Shown here: positions 46,801 to 56,260 of the stretch, in pieces
How positions within the stretch are numbered: position 1 is the first letter of the stretch
Layout of the letters: every line of letters starts with the position of its first letter
Made by a program: the position numbers and the translations under genes
NCBI GenBank assembly: GCA_964035795.1
Contig: OZ038320.1
Coordinates: 29,235,855-29,299,854, forward strand
DNA length: 64,000 nt
Origin: Pterobdella sp. o SKG-2022
Lineage: Eukaryota > Annelida > Clitellata > Hirudinida > Piscicolidae
Direction of reading: 5' to 3'
The notes under the pieces: model-generated
Seen by the model: the letters and a program-made list of their open reading frames with translations, nothing else
The model's database searches: none
What the model was told of the DNA's origin: nothing

Positions 46801-47507
46801 ATAAAATAATTCATCTAATTAGCAAATAAAATATCCTAGGCATTTATGCTGTGATAAAAACACGAATGTACTATAAATAACTTTCACATTGGTGTTACAG
46901 CATAGCTGTGACCCTAACATGTTTGTGCAGAACGTCTTTATCGACACCCACGACCTGCGGTTCCCATGGGTCGCCTTCTTTTCCATGAAGTATACGTTTC
47001 TTATTTTAATATCTTTTCTCTGTCCTTATCGATTTTAGTATTATCAGCTTTAATAATTTCATTTTTTCGACTACTTGGGAGATTTAACAGAATAGTCTCA
47101 CAAATTTTTTAAGTTGGATTAAAAGTAATGAATTCTTCAGATGGATAAAAATTAAAATTAGGGGTGTATAAAATTTTAAATTTCTTAGTGAATGGAAATT
47201 CTCGTTATAGTGGATATAAAGCTGGATTTTAAATCTCATTGTCTATTTCTTATCATGAAGTTAGATAAATTACTCAATTTATTTATAATTAAATAATCAT
47301 TAATTATATATATAAAACAATTTAATAAATTGATAAAAATTTTAAGTTATTCAAACTTGTTTATACATGTCTCAACTTTCTATCTACAGAATGATTAAGG
47401 CCGGAACGGAGTTGACCTGGGACTATGGCTACAGCATCGACAGTATCCCAACTAAGAAGATTCCTTGCTACTGTGGGTCTGCCAACTGTACTGGCAGACT
47501 CCTTTGA
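38091..47507 (+). CDS. SETDB1: SETDB1-like histone H3K9 methyltransferase (5' end missing)
   Basis: Exons, all in phase: 38091-38144, 38268-38337, 39022-39099, 39522-39615, 39903-40017, 40237-40303, 40421-40494, 40932-41008, 41232-41290, 41392-41512, 41892-41991, 42115-42279, 42651-42716, 42883-42948, 43214-43261, 43430-43447, 43530-43641, 43835-43919, 44031-44081, 44311-44484, 44717-44817, 45084-45188, 45460-45553, 45768-45840, 45983-46060, 46228-46319, 46901-46989, 47390-47507; about 815 codons. An N-terminal coil precedes three Tudor domains ([26 protein letters not shown]), an MBD ([14 protein letters not shown]), a Cys-rich pre-SET and a split SET ending in post-[16 protein letters not shown]. 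This order is diagnostic of SETDB1, the nuclear enzyme that trimethylates H3K9. The start exon was not found. The 18-nt exon at 43430 is uncertain. A polyA signal is at 47546-47551. Confidence 0.95.
38400..38820 (-). mobile_element. LINE endonuclease-domain fragment, frameshifted
   Basis: On the minus strand, inside the intron after exon 38268-38337. An open stretch from 38816 to 38595 contains GTGLLIKK and [16 protein letters not shown]. In a second frame comes [17 protein letters not shown], and in a third [11 protein letters not shown]. HxGxG, AYAPT, FYxxL and GDFNA are the ordered blocks of the APE-type endonuclease of non-LTR retrotransposons. At least two frameshifts and no RT domain make it dead. 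It may be the same family as the tail at 34296. Confidence 0.8.
40595..40785. repeat. 191-bp foldback element (95-bp arms)
   Basis: Near-perfect inverted repeat: arms 40595-40689 and 40691-40785, one central base and one mismatch (TTTAGCC against TTCAGCC). It sits in a SETDB1-like intron, between exons ending at 40494 and starting at 40932. Blocks AAGAGGAATTTTT and AATTTTCGATAAGTT are shared with the element at 46417, so the two form a family. It has no ORF, so it is a foldback/MITE-type element. Confidence 0.95.
40859..40893. repeat. (ATT)n microsatellite
   Basis: An uninterrupted run of about eleven ATT units in a SETDB1-like intron, about 40 bp upstream of the exon at 40932. Confidence 0.9.
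44311..47507 (+). other. pre-SET, bifurcated SET and post-SET of SETDB1-like gene
   Basis: The pre-SET zinc cluster reads [43 protein letters not shown] begins [17 protein letters not shown] and [15 protein letters not shown]. It resumes with LGNLGRYIN, then [18 protein letters not shown] and [10 protein letters not shown]. The catalytic and cofactor residues (GWG, NHSCxPN, ELTWDY) are intact, so an active enzyme is expected. The insertion that splits SET in this family is only about 45-50 residues here (exons 45983-46060 and the start of 46228-46319), against several hundred in vertebrates. Confidence 0.93.
46417..46666. repeat. about 250-bp imperfect foldback element
   Basis: Long inverted repeat in the SETDB1-like intron between exons 46228-46319 and 46901-46989. 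Arms of about 110-120 bp pair with scattered mismatches (for example TTGAAAGAACATGTGAAGCA at 46470-46489 against TGCTTCACATGTTCTTTCAA at 46613-46632). The centre is an unpaired region around 46535-46555. It shares AATTTTCGATAA-TTCAACC and AGGAATTTCTT-like blocks with 40595-40785. Confidence 0.9.
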
Positions 47508-49092
47508 TATTTTTGGTGTACATTTTGTATATATTTAAAATTTTCAATAAAATAGAGAATTTGTTTTTTTTACGTGCTTTTTTAAAAAAGACGTATGCGT
47601 ATAATGGCAGGTTCTGAGATTGGTTTAAAACACTTGATTATTATATCACAAATGGTGGCCAACACACTATCCAAAATCGCCTTTAGTGTAGTAGGAATGA
47701 TTCAAATGTTTTTATGACCCAATTAAACGATATGACCATTTTAAAACGTTTCTGCATTCTGTTGCAAGCAGGTTTGGAAAATTAAATTATTGCAAGTATA
47801 CTCAAAAATGTACTTGGGAAGTTTAAATACGCTTGTACCTTAAATAAAATTGAAGTAACAAAATTTCAAAAAATGAAAGTTCTTAAGCAATCTTCTTCAA
47901 ATCGCTTTTTTTTGTTGTGTATGGTTATTGTTTTATTCCAGGCTATAAAAACTTCAAAAATAAAATCGACGATTTCGTTTACGGCCATCATGATTACGGA
48001 AGATTATATATTACTACAAATTCAAAATAGAGAAAAATTATTAAAATAAAATCATAATTATTTTGCCCCAAAGGTGGTCATTTGAAAAAAACAACCAGGA
48101 TTTATAACTAAACTATTATGGGATAGTAGGCGAAAAATCAGGGTTTCAAAGTTTTTTGTTTGTAAAGGCAAAGCTTTTTTTGAGAAACGTTTTCTTTTCA
48201 TCGTTGAAGTCTATCCACTTCTTTCACTTTCCAAGTATTGGTGATCTTGGGAGTTCATTTTACATCTTTATTTTAGCCCAAACCCAAATTTTCAATGCGT
48301 TCGTTTGTTTCAAATTTATTGAAATGCTCCAAGTTTCTGCTACATGTGCAACCCACGCTTATGTCTCAACAAGCTTCTTGAACGTTTACCTGATTCCACC
48401 TGTAAGCATTAGTCTTGGGTTGTCGAATTTATCAACTGTTTCAATTCGCTTTTTGATCTTTTTTTCAGTTTATTTGTTATCCAAAAGATTGATTCTTAAG
48501 TACTTGAATTGTCTTAATCGTCTGACCTTATGCAAGGCCTTAGCATCTGTTTATAAATTAAGGCTTATTAAAGATATGCGTTTATGTGAAAATCATTTAA
48601 AATAGTTTTTCATAGAAATAATTAATAAAAAAATTCATATGAAAATAGCTATTTTGTTCAATAATACTTGGCACTGCAAGTATCAGGAATACATTTTTAT
48701 TTCAGTGAAAGATCTATTTTTTTAAACTTTTATTATTAAACTGAAAAAGTTTTAATAAATTTATTTTACAATGCCCAGAAAGTTTTATTTTTCATGATAA
48801 ATAAATTTAAAATATCTTTTCATTTAAAAATACATTGATACACATATTAAAAATGTTATATACAATAAAAGTCAATAGTTATTTTAACTTTTGTATTAAA
48901 AGTATGAAAATTGAAGGTTGAAACTCAAAAATTCATCATGATCTTTTTATTTATTACTTTCTTTGAAAAATTGAAAAAAATTATTTTCATAAAAATATAC
49001 ATGTCTAAAGCAGTGAGTGACTAGAAAAAAATGTTCAGTTAGCCTATTCGGGTTATTTGAATAAATAACACAAAAAAATTGTCAGTATACAA
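47508..49092. other. spacer with an open frame of unknown status
   Basis: Holds the 3' UTRs of the SETDB1-like and Sprouty genes; minus-strand polyA signals are at 48946-48955. A 149-codon plus-strand frame (48156-48605, no early ATG) is hydrophobic and matches nothing I know. The opposite strand of the same segment reads more like a decayed coding sequence (AWVAHVAETWSISINLKQ, then WVWAKIKM, NELPRSPILGK), broken by several stops. It may be a relic of an element, so I do not call a gene. Confidence 0.35.
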
Positions 49093-50721
49093 TCAAGCAC
49101 TAGAAACTTCTGAGTCAAGAAGGATTTTGAAAGTTGAGGAATCAGAAGAATGTAAAGTACATTTACAGCCAGTTTGTGTTTGATTAGGGCTACATGAAAG
49201 CAGAGGTAAATAGCAAGCGAGACAAGGCAAGCATGGGAAAAGCAGAGCCATAATGCTCCACCGAGTGAAACAGTGGGGTTGTGAACAACATGAACAGGGT
49301 TCATCTGAGCAGTCATCTTCCCCATCTTGGTCTTTGAGACAATGGTAAAATATGGGTTTGACAATGCACATGCACGTGATACAATCAACAGCAAATTTAC
49401 AACTGTCATTACTTTCTCTTTTGTTACAATCTTTACATCGACATTTTCCACAACTTTTACATATAATAGAAGCCTTACAATCATTTGGTGAGTTCTTTAA
49501 ATATGTAGATGTGGGCATTGAAGATACTTGGTTGGTAAGGGGCCAATTAATAGAATTATTAGCCTCATTACTAGATTCAAAACTATAGTTTCGAGTTTTT
49601 TTAGGTTCTTTTAGTTTTTCAGATTTATTTTGTGTCCCAAGAAAGCTTTTAAATTTTCGAAAAAATTTGTATTTTTTTTCTTTTTTGCTGACTGTAGGAA
49701 TGAGCACCATACATGAATTTATGTTTGATAGGTGGGTTACAAGTTGTCCATCATTATTTATATGGTTGCTTGTACTATTAGTAAATGTGTGACTATTACT
49801 TCTGCAGCTAAAAGAGTTGTTATCACTTGCGCTGTTTCTTGTTAAGTTAGAAATAAGTTTGTGGTTGATTGATTTATTATTTTTAGCATACATTTTAGGA
49901 CTTTCTATATATTCATTGGGGGTAACAGAAACTTTTCCTGCCAGAGTATCGATTGTGAGCTGTTGGTTATTTCTGAATTGGTTAGTTATTGGCCATCTAG
50001 CAAGAGAAATTATGTTTTGATGGTTGTCATTATACTCTGCAGATAAATTGGCTATACAAGGATTATGATTATTTCTTCTATCTTGATTTGTAAAAAGGGA
50101 AGTAATTATTTTATGGTTACCCCGAGATGTTTTTGAAAATAATAACAATTGGTTGCCTGTGTTGATTGTGCTCAATGTAGGGGCTGAACGAGCAAGTGTT
50201 GTAGCTGGTCGACGAGGGTTGAGAGGATCAACTATGAAAGGAAGAGGTACAGGAAAAGATATGGGAATATGTCTGGAGGATCGGTTAGAAGATGGTGCTT
50301 CATATGGCAAAGGTTTTTGATGGTGCGTTAGAGAAAGGCTACGTTTGAGAGGGATTCGAGGAGGAATGGGAGGGACTGTATCAATGCCTGCTGATACTGA
50401 GTTACTCAACTTTTTAATTGCTTCTGAGTTCTTAGAGCTTTTAATAATATTCTCATTATTCATAAAAAAACTTGAAGATCTACATAAATGAAATGCCTTT
50501 TGTGAATCTTGCTTTGATTTATAAGGTTGTTTGGAGGAACTTTTAGGATTGAATAAAAAACTTTTTGAGGTTTTTTTGAACTTTTTTGTTTCTTTTATAT
50601 TTTGATGCTTGTTGTTTATTTCATTGGTTTTCAACAAACTATTGGGATGAATAGTTTTTATAGGGATTCGATTGTTTCTCAAGTGTGAGTCAGGACAGAT
50701 CGGAGTTGTTATGATATCCAT
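49093..50721 (-). CDS. Sprouty-domain protein (RTK/Ras-ERK feedback inhibitor)
   Basis: A single 542-codon exon, ATG at 50721. The Cys-rich Sprouty domain is at residues about 415-522: ICKSCGKCRCKDC, CITCMCIVKPIFYHC, CSDEPCSCCSQPHC, FTRWSIMALLFPCLPC. Upstream, PNEYIESPKM (Tyr271) matches the conserved N-terminal NEYTEGP motif whose phosphotyrosine binds Cbl or SH2 partners in other Sproutys, preceded by the equivalent helix LTIDTLAGK. In the family, this protein is membrane-recruited and dampens receptor tyrosine kinase to Ras/ERK signalling. Unusually, about 260 Ser/Asn-rich residues precede the motif, and the Cys core is shorter than usual. AG-rich acceptors just upstream of the ATG (TTTTGCAG) suggest a 5' UTR intron. 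Confidence 0.95.
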   Translation of the reverse strand: MDIITTPICPDSHLRNNRIPIKTIHPNSLLKTNEINNKHQNIKETKKFKKTSKSFLFNPKSSSKQPYKSKQDSQKAFHLCRSSSFFMNNENIIKSSKNSEAIKKLSNSVSAGIDTVPPIPPRIPLKRSLSLTHHQKPLPYEAPSSNRSSRHIPISFPVPLPFIVDPLNPRRPATTLARSAPTLSTINTGNQLLLFSKTSRGNHKIITSLFTNQDRRNNHNPCIANLSAEYNDNHQNIISLARWPITNQFRNNQQLTIDTLAGKVSVTPNEYIESPKMYAKNNKSINHKLISNLTRNSASDNNSFSCRSNSHTFTNSTSNHINNDGQLVTHLSNINSCMVLIPTVSKKEKKYKFFRKFKSFLGTQNKSEKLKEPKKTRNYSFESSNEANNSINWPLTNQVSSMPTSTYLKNSPNDCKASIICKSCGKCRCKDCNKRESNDSCKFAVDCITCMCIVKPIFYHCLKDQDGEDDCSDEPCSCCSQPHCFTRWSIMALLFPCLPCLACYLPLLSCSPNQTQTGCKCTLHSSDSSTFKILLDSEVSSA

Positions 50722-53470
50722 CTTTTAATGCTGCAATTTTAGTTTAATCCTGCAAAATAAATTTTAAATTTATAAAAACATAAACATTAGTTGAATTGAA
50801 TACAGCATAATTATTGTGATTTTTAAAATCATGTAAATCAAATTATTTTCTCAATTCATGAGTAAACATATTTTTGTAAATTATTTAATGCAAAGTTAAT
50901 AGGAAATAATAAGTTTGTAAAATACTATAGAAGAAAAAAGTAACATAAGTTCTAAAAAAGTTATCATTCAATCTCACTTGTATGTAGGAATTTTTATTAA
51001 TCATCCAAATTCAAGATTTACTAAATGATGTTTTGAGTTGAAATGATGATCCGAAAAGTTTGATAAATCCAAAGTTAAAGCTTTACAGCAGTTTCTTGAA
51101 AATATGTTGGTTCAATCTTTTTTAAACGTCTTTTATGAAAGTTTTTTAACATATTTATAACTACAAATATACGCGTTAAACTATTTTGATAAATTATTTG
51201 GGTAAAGCATTTAAAGTATATAATTAGTTGCAAAAGTTACATTAAATCTTAACACAGTCATTGTGTATAAAGAGTGCGTTAATTTAAAATAAAACTTAAA
51301 AATATTTTGTTATTCGAAATTTACAGCAACTGGCGCTACCGTTTATATAAGCGATATAATTAAAGAAAACATCTGCTTTAGAACGCTTCTTAAATCGTAT
51401 TATAAATTGTATCTTTGACATGGAAGTACTCTTAAAAATTGGATTAACTATTCTACAGAATTGAAAACAGTTAAATATTACATTGTGGTTCTCTCAAAAA
51501 GTTCAAATATAAATTTTTTAAATTTTGATTAAATACGACTTATCAATCTGTTATACTGTTATATAATAGTTTAACGCAGGCTGAAATTCCTTCATACAAA
51601 CTTATACAATAATTTTTTTAACAATTTTTATACATTTTCTATAACTTTTTGTACTATTATCAACAAGTCAAATTATTTTAAACAATGCTCTTTCAAAAAC
51701 AACTTAAATTAAATTCATTTTAACTCAATATTTAATTAATATATTAAAAATTCTTCTTTTATATATTCTCGTTTCTTTTATATAGTCATTCAAATAATAG
51801 TATGTAATTTTATGAATGAAATCGCTTTGATGGCTTAGTAAGCTAGCTCTTGCCTGCCAGTGTGCACAAGTATAGTTTGTGAATGCATATGAATTTTCTA
51901 TAAGATATTCAGATATATAAGTCCATTTATACATGAACTCATGTATGTGTGTGTGGGTGGGTAATGCGTACATACATGTACGGGTAGATATTATTTAAAA
52001 TGGTGAAAAAATAAAACGAATGATTAATTAGAAGATAATAAAAAGTTAAATTGTGTTAAAAGTTAAATTTGATACAAATGGCTCATAAATGTTTACGGGC
52101 TTTTATGATAAGTTTCTAATCGGCCTCTACTTGAAAATGAGTGGATAATATTTCATTCAAAAAATCCTTATTTATGTTATAAGTTTAACTTTTCTATTTT
52201 AAGCCTATTTTGGCGACTTTTAAGCAACATTTCATGCTGTACTATTTTAGGCTAACTTGACTTTTTTGAGTTTCATACTACATTATTAAAATCTTCGGAT
52301 ACATCTTTCTCCGAGAGTTATTAATTGAATATAACTCGGCTGTAGGTTAATAAATCAACTACATTTCACTTTAAGATTTAAGATCTTATACTTCTGCTAG
52401 TTTCAAGCTTAATTTTATTTTGTAATGTTCAACCGATATCATAATGCTCAACTTGATTGATTAATTCAGGTCATGATAATCTTAATATTGTTTATTTCTG
52501 TTTGGCTTAGCTATAAATATTCCCAATTATATTGAATGAAAGCCGTGTTTTGTGATTTTCTCTTCAAACCTTAAAAACGCCCTAAACTTTTTTCTCTTTT
52601 ATGAAACCATAAACAAATCATAATCTATACAAACACAAACATTTTTTAAAAGATTATTTACGTGAAATAAGCGAACGCAATACAACCGTTCCACGTGGAA
52701 CATAAAAAAGACGAATTGAGGAAAATAAAAATTTGAATAATATGGCTAGAGAGTTTAATTTTTATATTGGGCCCTAACTAACCCCAAACAGTTGTGTTCA
52801 GTCATTTGCTTGAAAGACTGCGGTGGCTTTTGATTCTATTTATGTATCTACAACATAGCATTTCATTTGTTGAACTTGTATAGCACTCAACTTAATAATG
52901 AGTCTAACACTTTTATCAAAGTTATCGCCATTGGTTACAAAATAAAGAATTCATTAATTTAATAAACAACTATTTTTGTCAAGATAACTTGGAGTTTTTA
53001 ACGTAACACATGTTGAACATAAGGCAGAGAATTTTTATTCGTAAAAATGAAAAATTTGATTGTTTGGAAGTTTAAAAAATATTCTCTATTCATTAGAATC
53101 TCATTCACAAATTCTGAATGATCGTTCTGTATTGCTTGATGCATCATACATTGTAGAAGTGGGTCAACAGACTAAACTATCAGTAGTTAAGAGGTTCAAT
53201 GTAAACACTATCATTAATATTAATTCATGAAAATTTTTCTTTTTATAATTTTATATTTAAGTATTGATTTTTGAAAATGAGATAATATTAAAAATATTTA
53301 TACTGAAAAAAAAATTTGGTGTAATATAATTTTTGAACGAATCTTTTAATATAAATACTTTCAAACAAAGAGTACAAAATCACTAAACAAGTATAATTAT
53401 TAAATATTAAACTACACATCCCTGATATTTTTTTTCTCTGATCAAAGCTTTTAAATGCATTATAATGCCA
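50722..53470. other. intergenic, nothing recognised
   Basis: A/T-rich DNA upstream of the Sprouty gene. It must contain that gene's promoter and probably a non-coding first exon. No family-like frame and no notable repeat were seen. Confidence 0.5.
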
Positions 53471-53474
53471 ATCA

Positions 53475-53850
53475 CTGTGCATGGAGGGTTGGCGCCACAC
53501 AACTTTCCTGACGTCTGCTTGGGAACGACCTCGGTGGCATGACGGCCAGCCTATAATGGATCTTAGAATAATAACAACAATAATAGAGAGAAAAATTGAA
53601 ACAATAATAATAATGAAAATAATAAACAGTTTAAGTCTATCAAAGTATATTTGAAATGGATCTTATAATAATAAAAATAATAACAATGTCTGTTTATAAT
53701 GGATCTTGTTAGAATAAAGAAAGTCAAAATAATAGTAATGATAACGTCTATTCAGAATAGATCTTATTATATTAATAATGAAAAAAAACATGAAAAAGAA
53801 TAATAAAAATATTAATAATAATGTCTATTTATATAGCGCTAGAAGAATCA
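53475..53850. repeat. GC patch followed by degenerate tandem repeats
   Basis: A GC-rich block (53480-53560) is followed by five or so degenerate copies of a unit like AATGTCTATTTATAATGGAT-CTTRTTA, separated by AAT-rich spacers: near 53550, 53655, 53690, 53745 and 53820. The last copy runs into TTATATAGCGCTAG. A related TTATTTATATAGAGC occurs near 7050. This looks like part of a dispersed repeat. Confidence 0.45.
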
Positions 53851-54282
53851 AATTTGATGGTTTATGGCGGCTAGTTGAATGTTGGAAATTTAAATAAAAT
53901 GTTTCAAAGTTGTATTTGGGCTATTTGGAAATGAAGAGCGTGATTTGTATTAATGGATAATTAGTTTGTATAGCTGTTTTAAGGATATTTCATTTAATTG
54001 TGAAAACAAGATAATTTTAATGAAATTATTCAATTAAACGCTAACAATAAAATAATGAAAAAAATTTATTTGAAAATAATATTCACTTAATATGCAACTC
54101 AAATATAACTACTTCTAAAACATGAAGACAACTTGAAAACCAAAGTAGTAATATTAAAGAAGGTTTGCGTGGTTCATAAATAAAATATAGCTGGTGATAT
54201 TGTTTAGACTTGCATGGGCACAGGCAGATTTGATGTTTTCAATGTCAAAAATATTGTTTAGAGATAATATAAATTTATATCT

Positions 54283-54332
54283 ATATATCTAATATATATC
54301 TAGATATATATATATATATATATATATATATC
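54283..54332. repeat. (TA)n / TATATC low-complexity tract
   Basis: A run of TA dinucleotides with interspersed TATATC, including CTAGATATATATATATATAT from about 54299 to 54330. Confidence 0.9.
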
Positions 54333-55191
54333 TTTTATATCTATGGATTACTCTTATAGGATTATTTTATTGCTGTCAGATTCTATAAATTTTCGAAAGA
54401 TTTGAACTTGAATTTAAATTTCATTAAAAAATAATGATTAACTTTTATTCTAAAATTCAATTAAAGCTCTCGTAAAAAAATTTTAAATAAAAATCTATCC
54501 GACCAAAAAAGCTTGCTAGCAGTCATTTTTTAACTGTCAGGCCGCTCGAAACATGACTGAAGGGTTTTTAAGATTCATACAAAAACAAACATATTTCTCA
54601 ATGCACCGAGTTTGTACCATAACCCGACACCAATGTTACAGAGCAGCTTAAGGATGATATAAATAGAATCTAATAAAGTTGATATTTGAAAAAAACAATA
54701 TTAACTATCTTGAGTATACAAAGCTTCAGACAGTTACCATTAATGCGTAGCCACGTAGAGTATTCTTGATGAGGGTAATGAAAAGTATATCTAACTTCAA
54801 AGCATCTTGCAAATTCTTATGAACTAAGGACTGAAAATGATAATTATATCAAAAGTCATTTTGAGTGTAAAGAACCCAACTTAACAACCTTTTATAGTAA
54901 CTTTAGAAACTTTACCTAAGTAATGAAGTTTTTTTATATAAGTCCATTAAAATGAAATCCGATTTAATCTATTTCTTATATTGGAACAGTTTCAAAAAAA
55001 TACTTTCAATGGTGTTTTACAGATAGAGGGAATCATATACGCAGGTGTCCCACTTGACGCAAACAGAAAACATACAATGATCCAATTGGTGATTAGGGCT
55101 TGCCAGATTGAGATTTTAAAGAAAAATTATAAAATTTTTCACTTTCACATTCATTTTAAGAGGTCATATCTGTTGGTTAGCCTCACACATC

Positions 55192-55332
55192 ATGGAGGAT
55201 ACATACTATCGAGGTGTTACAAACGTGTATAAAACCTTTGACTTGAAAGTAACATTTAATATAGAGGAAAAGTATATTTCACAAATTCTAATAGGCATTT
55301 CCCTAAAAGAACTGGCCGAGAAATTGGCAGTT
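55192..55332 (+). CDS. isolated coding-like exon, unknown protein
   Basis: An ATG opens 47 codons (MEDTYYRGVTNVYKTFDL, then FNIEEKYISQILIGISLKEL, AEKLAV). It ends exactly at a consensus donor GTAAGT (55333); read-through would stop at about 55361. The amphipathic, charged composition is unlike the random frames nearby. I do not recognise the protein and found no convincing next exon before the tRNA at 55921. It may be the first exon of a gene running further right, a relic, or chance. Confidence 0.3.
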
Positions 55333-55920
55333 GTAAGTATGAGTTGTAAGATGAAGTCATAAAAGTTTTCTTTGTGAAATATGTCTCTGGTTTGCCACTA
55401 TTTTATTACATAAAAATTTCTCCAAGTTTACGTCAAAAGTGAAGTATAAGTATGTAATTAAAGAAAAAATAGCTATAATTTCGAAAGCTCACTATGCAAT
55501 AAAATATAAATTCAAACATATTGTTCTTTTGTAGATTAGCATGCATACGTAAAGCTTCCAAGTTAACTACACATTTGTATTTTTTCTAAAAAATGATTTT
55601 TTTTTATATGTTTTTCTATACTCATCTCATAATATTAAAACCAAAATTATTCTAAATTATTTTGCCTTTTTTTTGACATAAAATATAGTGATAAATGTAA
55701 TTCGATTAATTTTATGGATTACCGTTTTAGTTCACAAAGGCAATAAACAAAAGTGTAATAACAATATTATTAAAAACAAACTTACAAACGTTTTGTTCTA
55801 AATTTGAGATAATTAATCAACCAAATGAAAACCAAGATGCAAATTCATATTACTTTTATTTGCAACATATGTAAAAATTTGGATGTTTGATAAAGAGCTA
55901 TAATTTAAACAATTAACAAA

Positions 55921-55992
55921 TCCCATATGGTCTAGTGGTTAGGATCCCAGCCTTTCACGTTGGTGGCCCGGGTTCGATTCCCGGTATGGGAG
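55921..55992 (+). tRNA. tRNA-Glu (anticodon UUC)
   Basis: Complete cloverleaf. The acceptor stem TCCCATA pairs with TATGGGA. D-arm and box A are TGGTCTAGTGGTTAGGA. The anticodon loop CTTTCAC gives UUC, with stem CCAGC/GTTGG. T-arm and box B are GGTTCGATTCC. The discriminator base is G. A T6 run at 55995-56000 terminates pol III. No intron, and CCA is not encoded. The sequence is close to animal tRNA-Glu and looks functional. Confidence 0.96.
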
Positions 55993-56260
55993 ACTTTTTT
56001 ATAAGTAATTTTCAACTAATCTTAATACCATAAACTTACCTTATTACTTTTCAAACTAAATACATTAATTTATTTAATGTGAACTAACTCTTCTTTTTAC
56101 AAGTATTAAAACAAATAAATTCCCGGTATGGGAGACTTTTTTATAAGTAATTTTCAACTAATCTTAATACCATAAACTTACCTTATTACTTTTCAAACTA
56201 AATACATTAATTTATTTAATGTGAACTAACTCTTCTTTTTACAAGTATTAAAACAAATAA
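55977..56260. repeat. 142-bp tandem duplication including the tRNA 3' end
   Basis: Copy 1 (55977-56118) and copy 2 (56119-56260) are identical as far as I can compare. The unit starts inside the tRNA T-arm, so copy 2 carries a 15-nt tRNA 3' remnant (ATTCCCGGTATGGGA) and its T6 terminator. The identity points to a recent event. Confidence 0.95.
55995..56000 (+). terminator. RNA polymerase III terminator
   Basis: TTTTTT two bases after the tRNA-Glu end, the standard pol III stop signal. A second copy, made by the duplication, follows at about 56137-56142. Confidence 0.85.

Noticed and set aside
49352..50020. Plus-strand frames inside the Sprouty ORF, and the minus frame 49484-49053
   Set aside because: Shadows of the 542-codon Sprouty frame, with no family features.
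56119..56133. Second tRNA at the duplicated copy
   Set aside because: Only 15 nt of the 3' end are present, with no D or anticodon arm.
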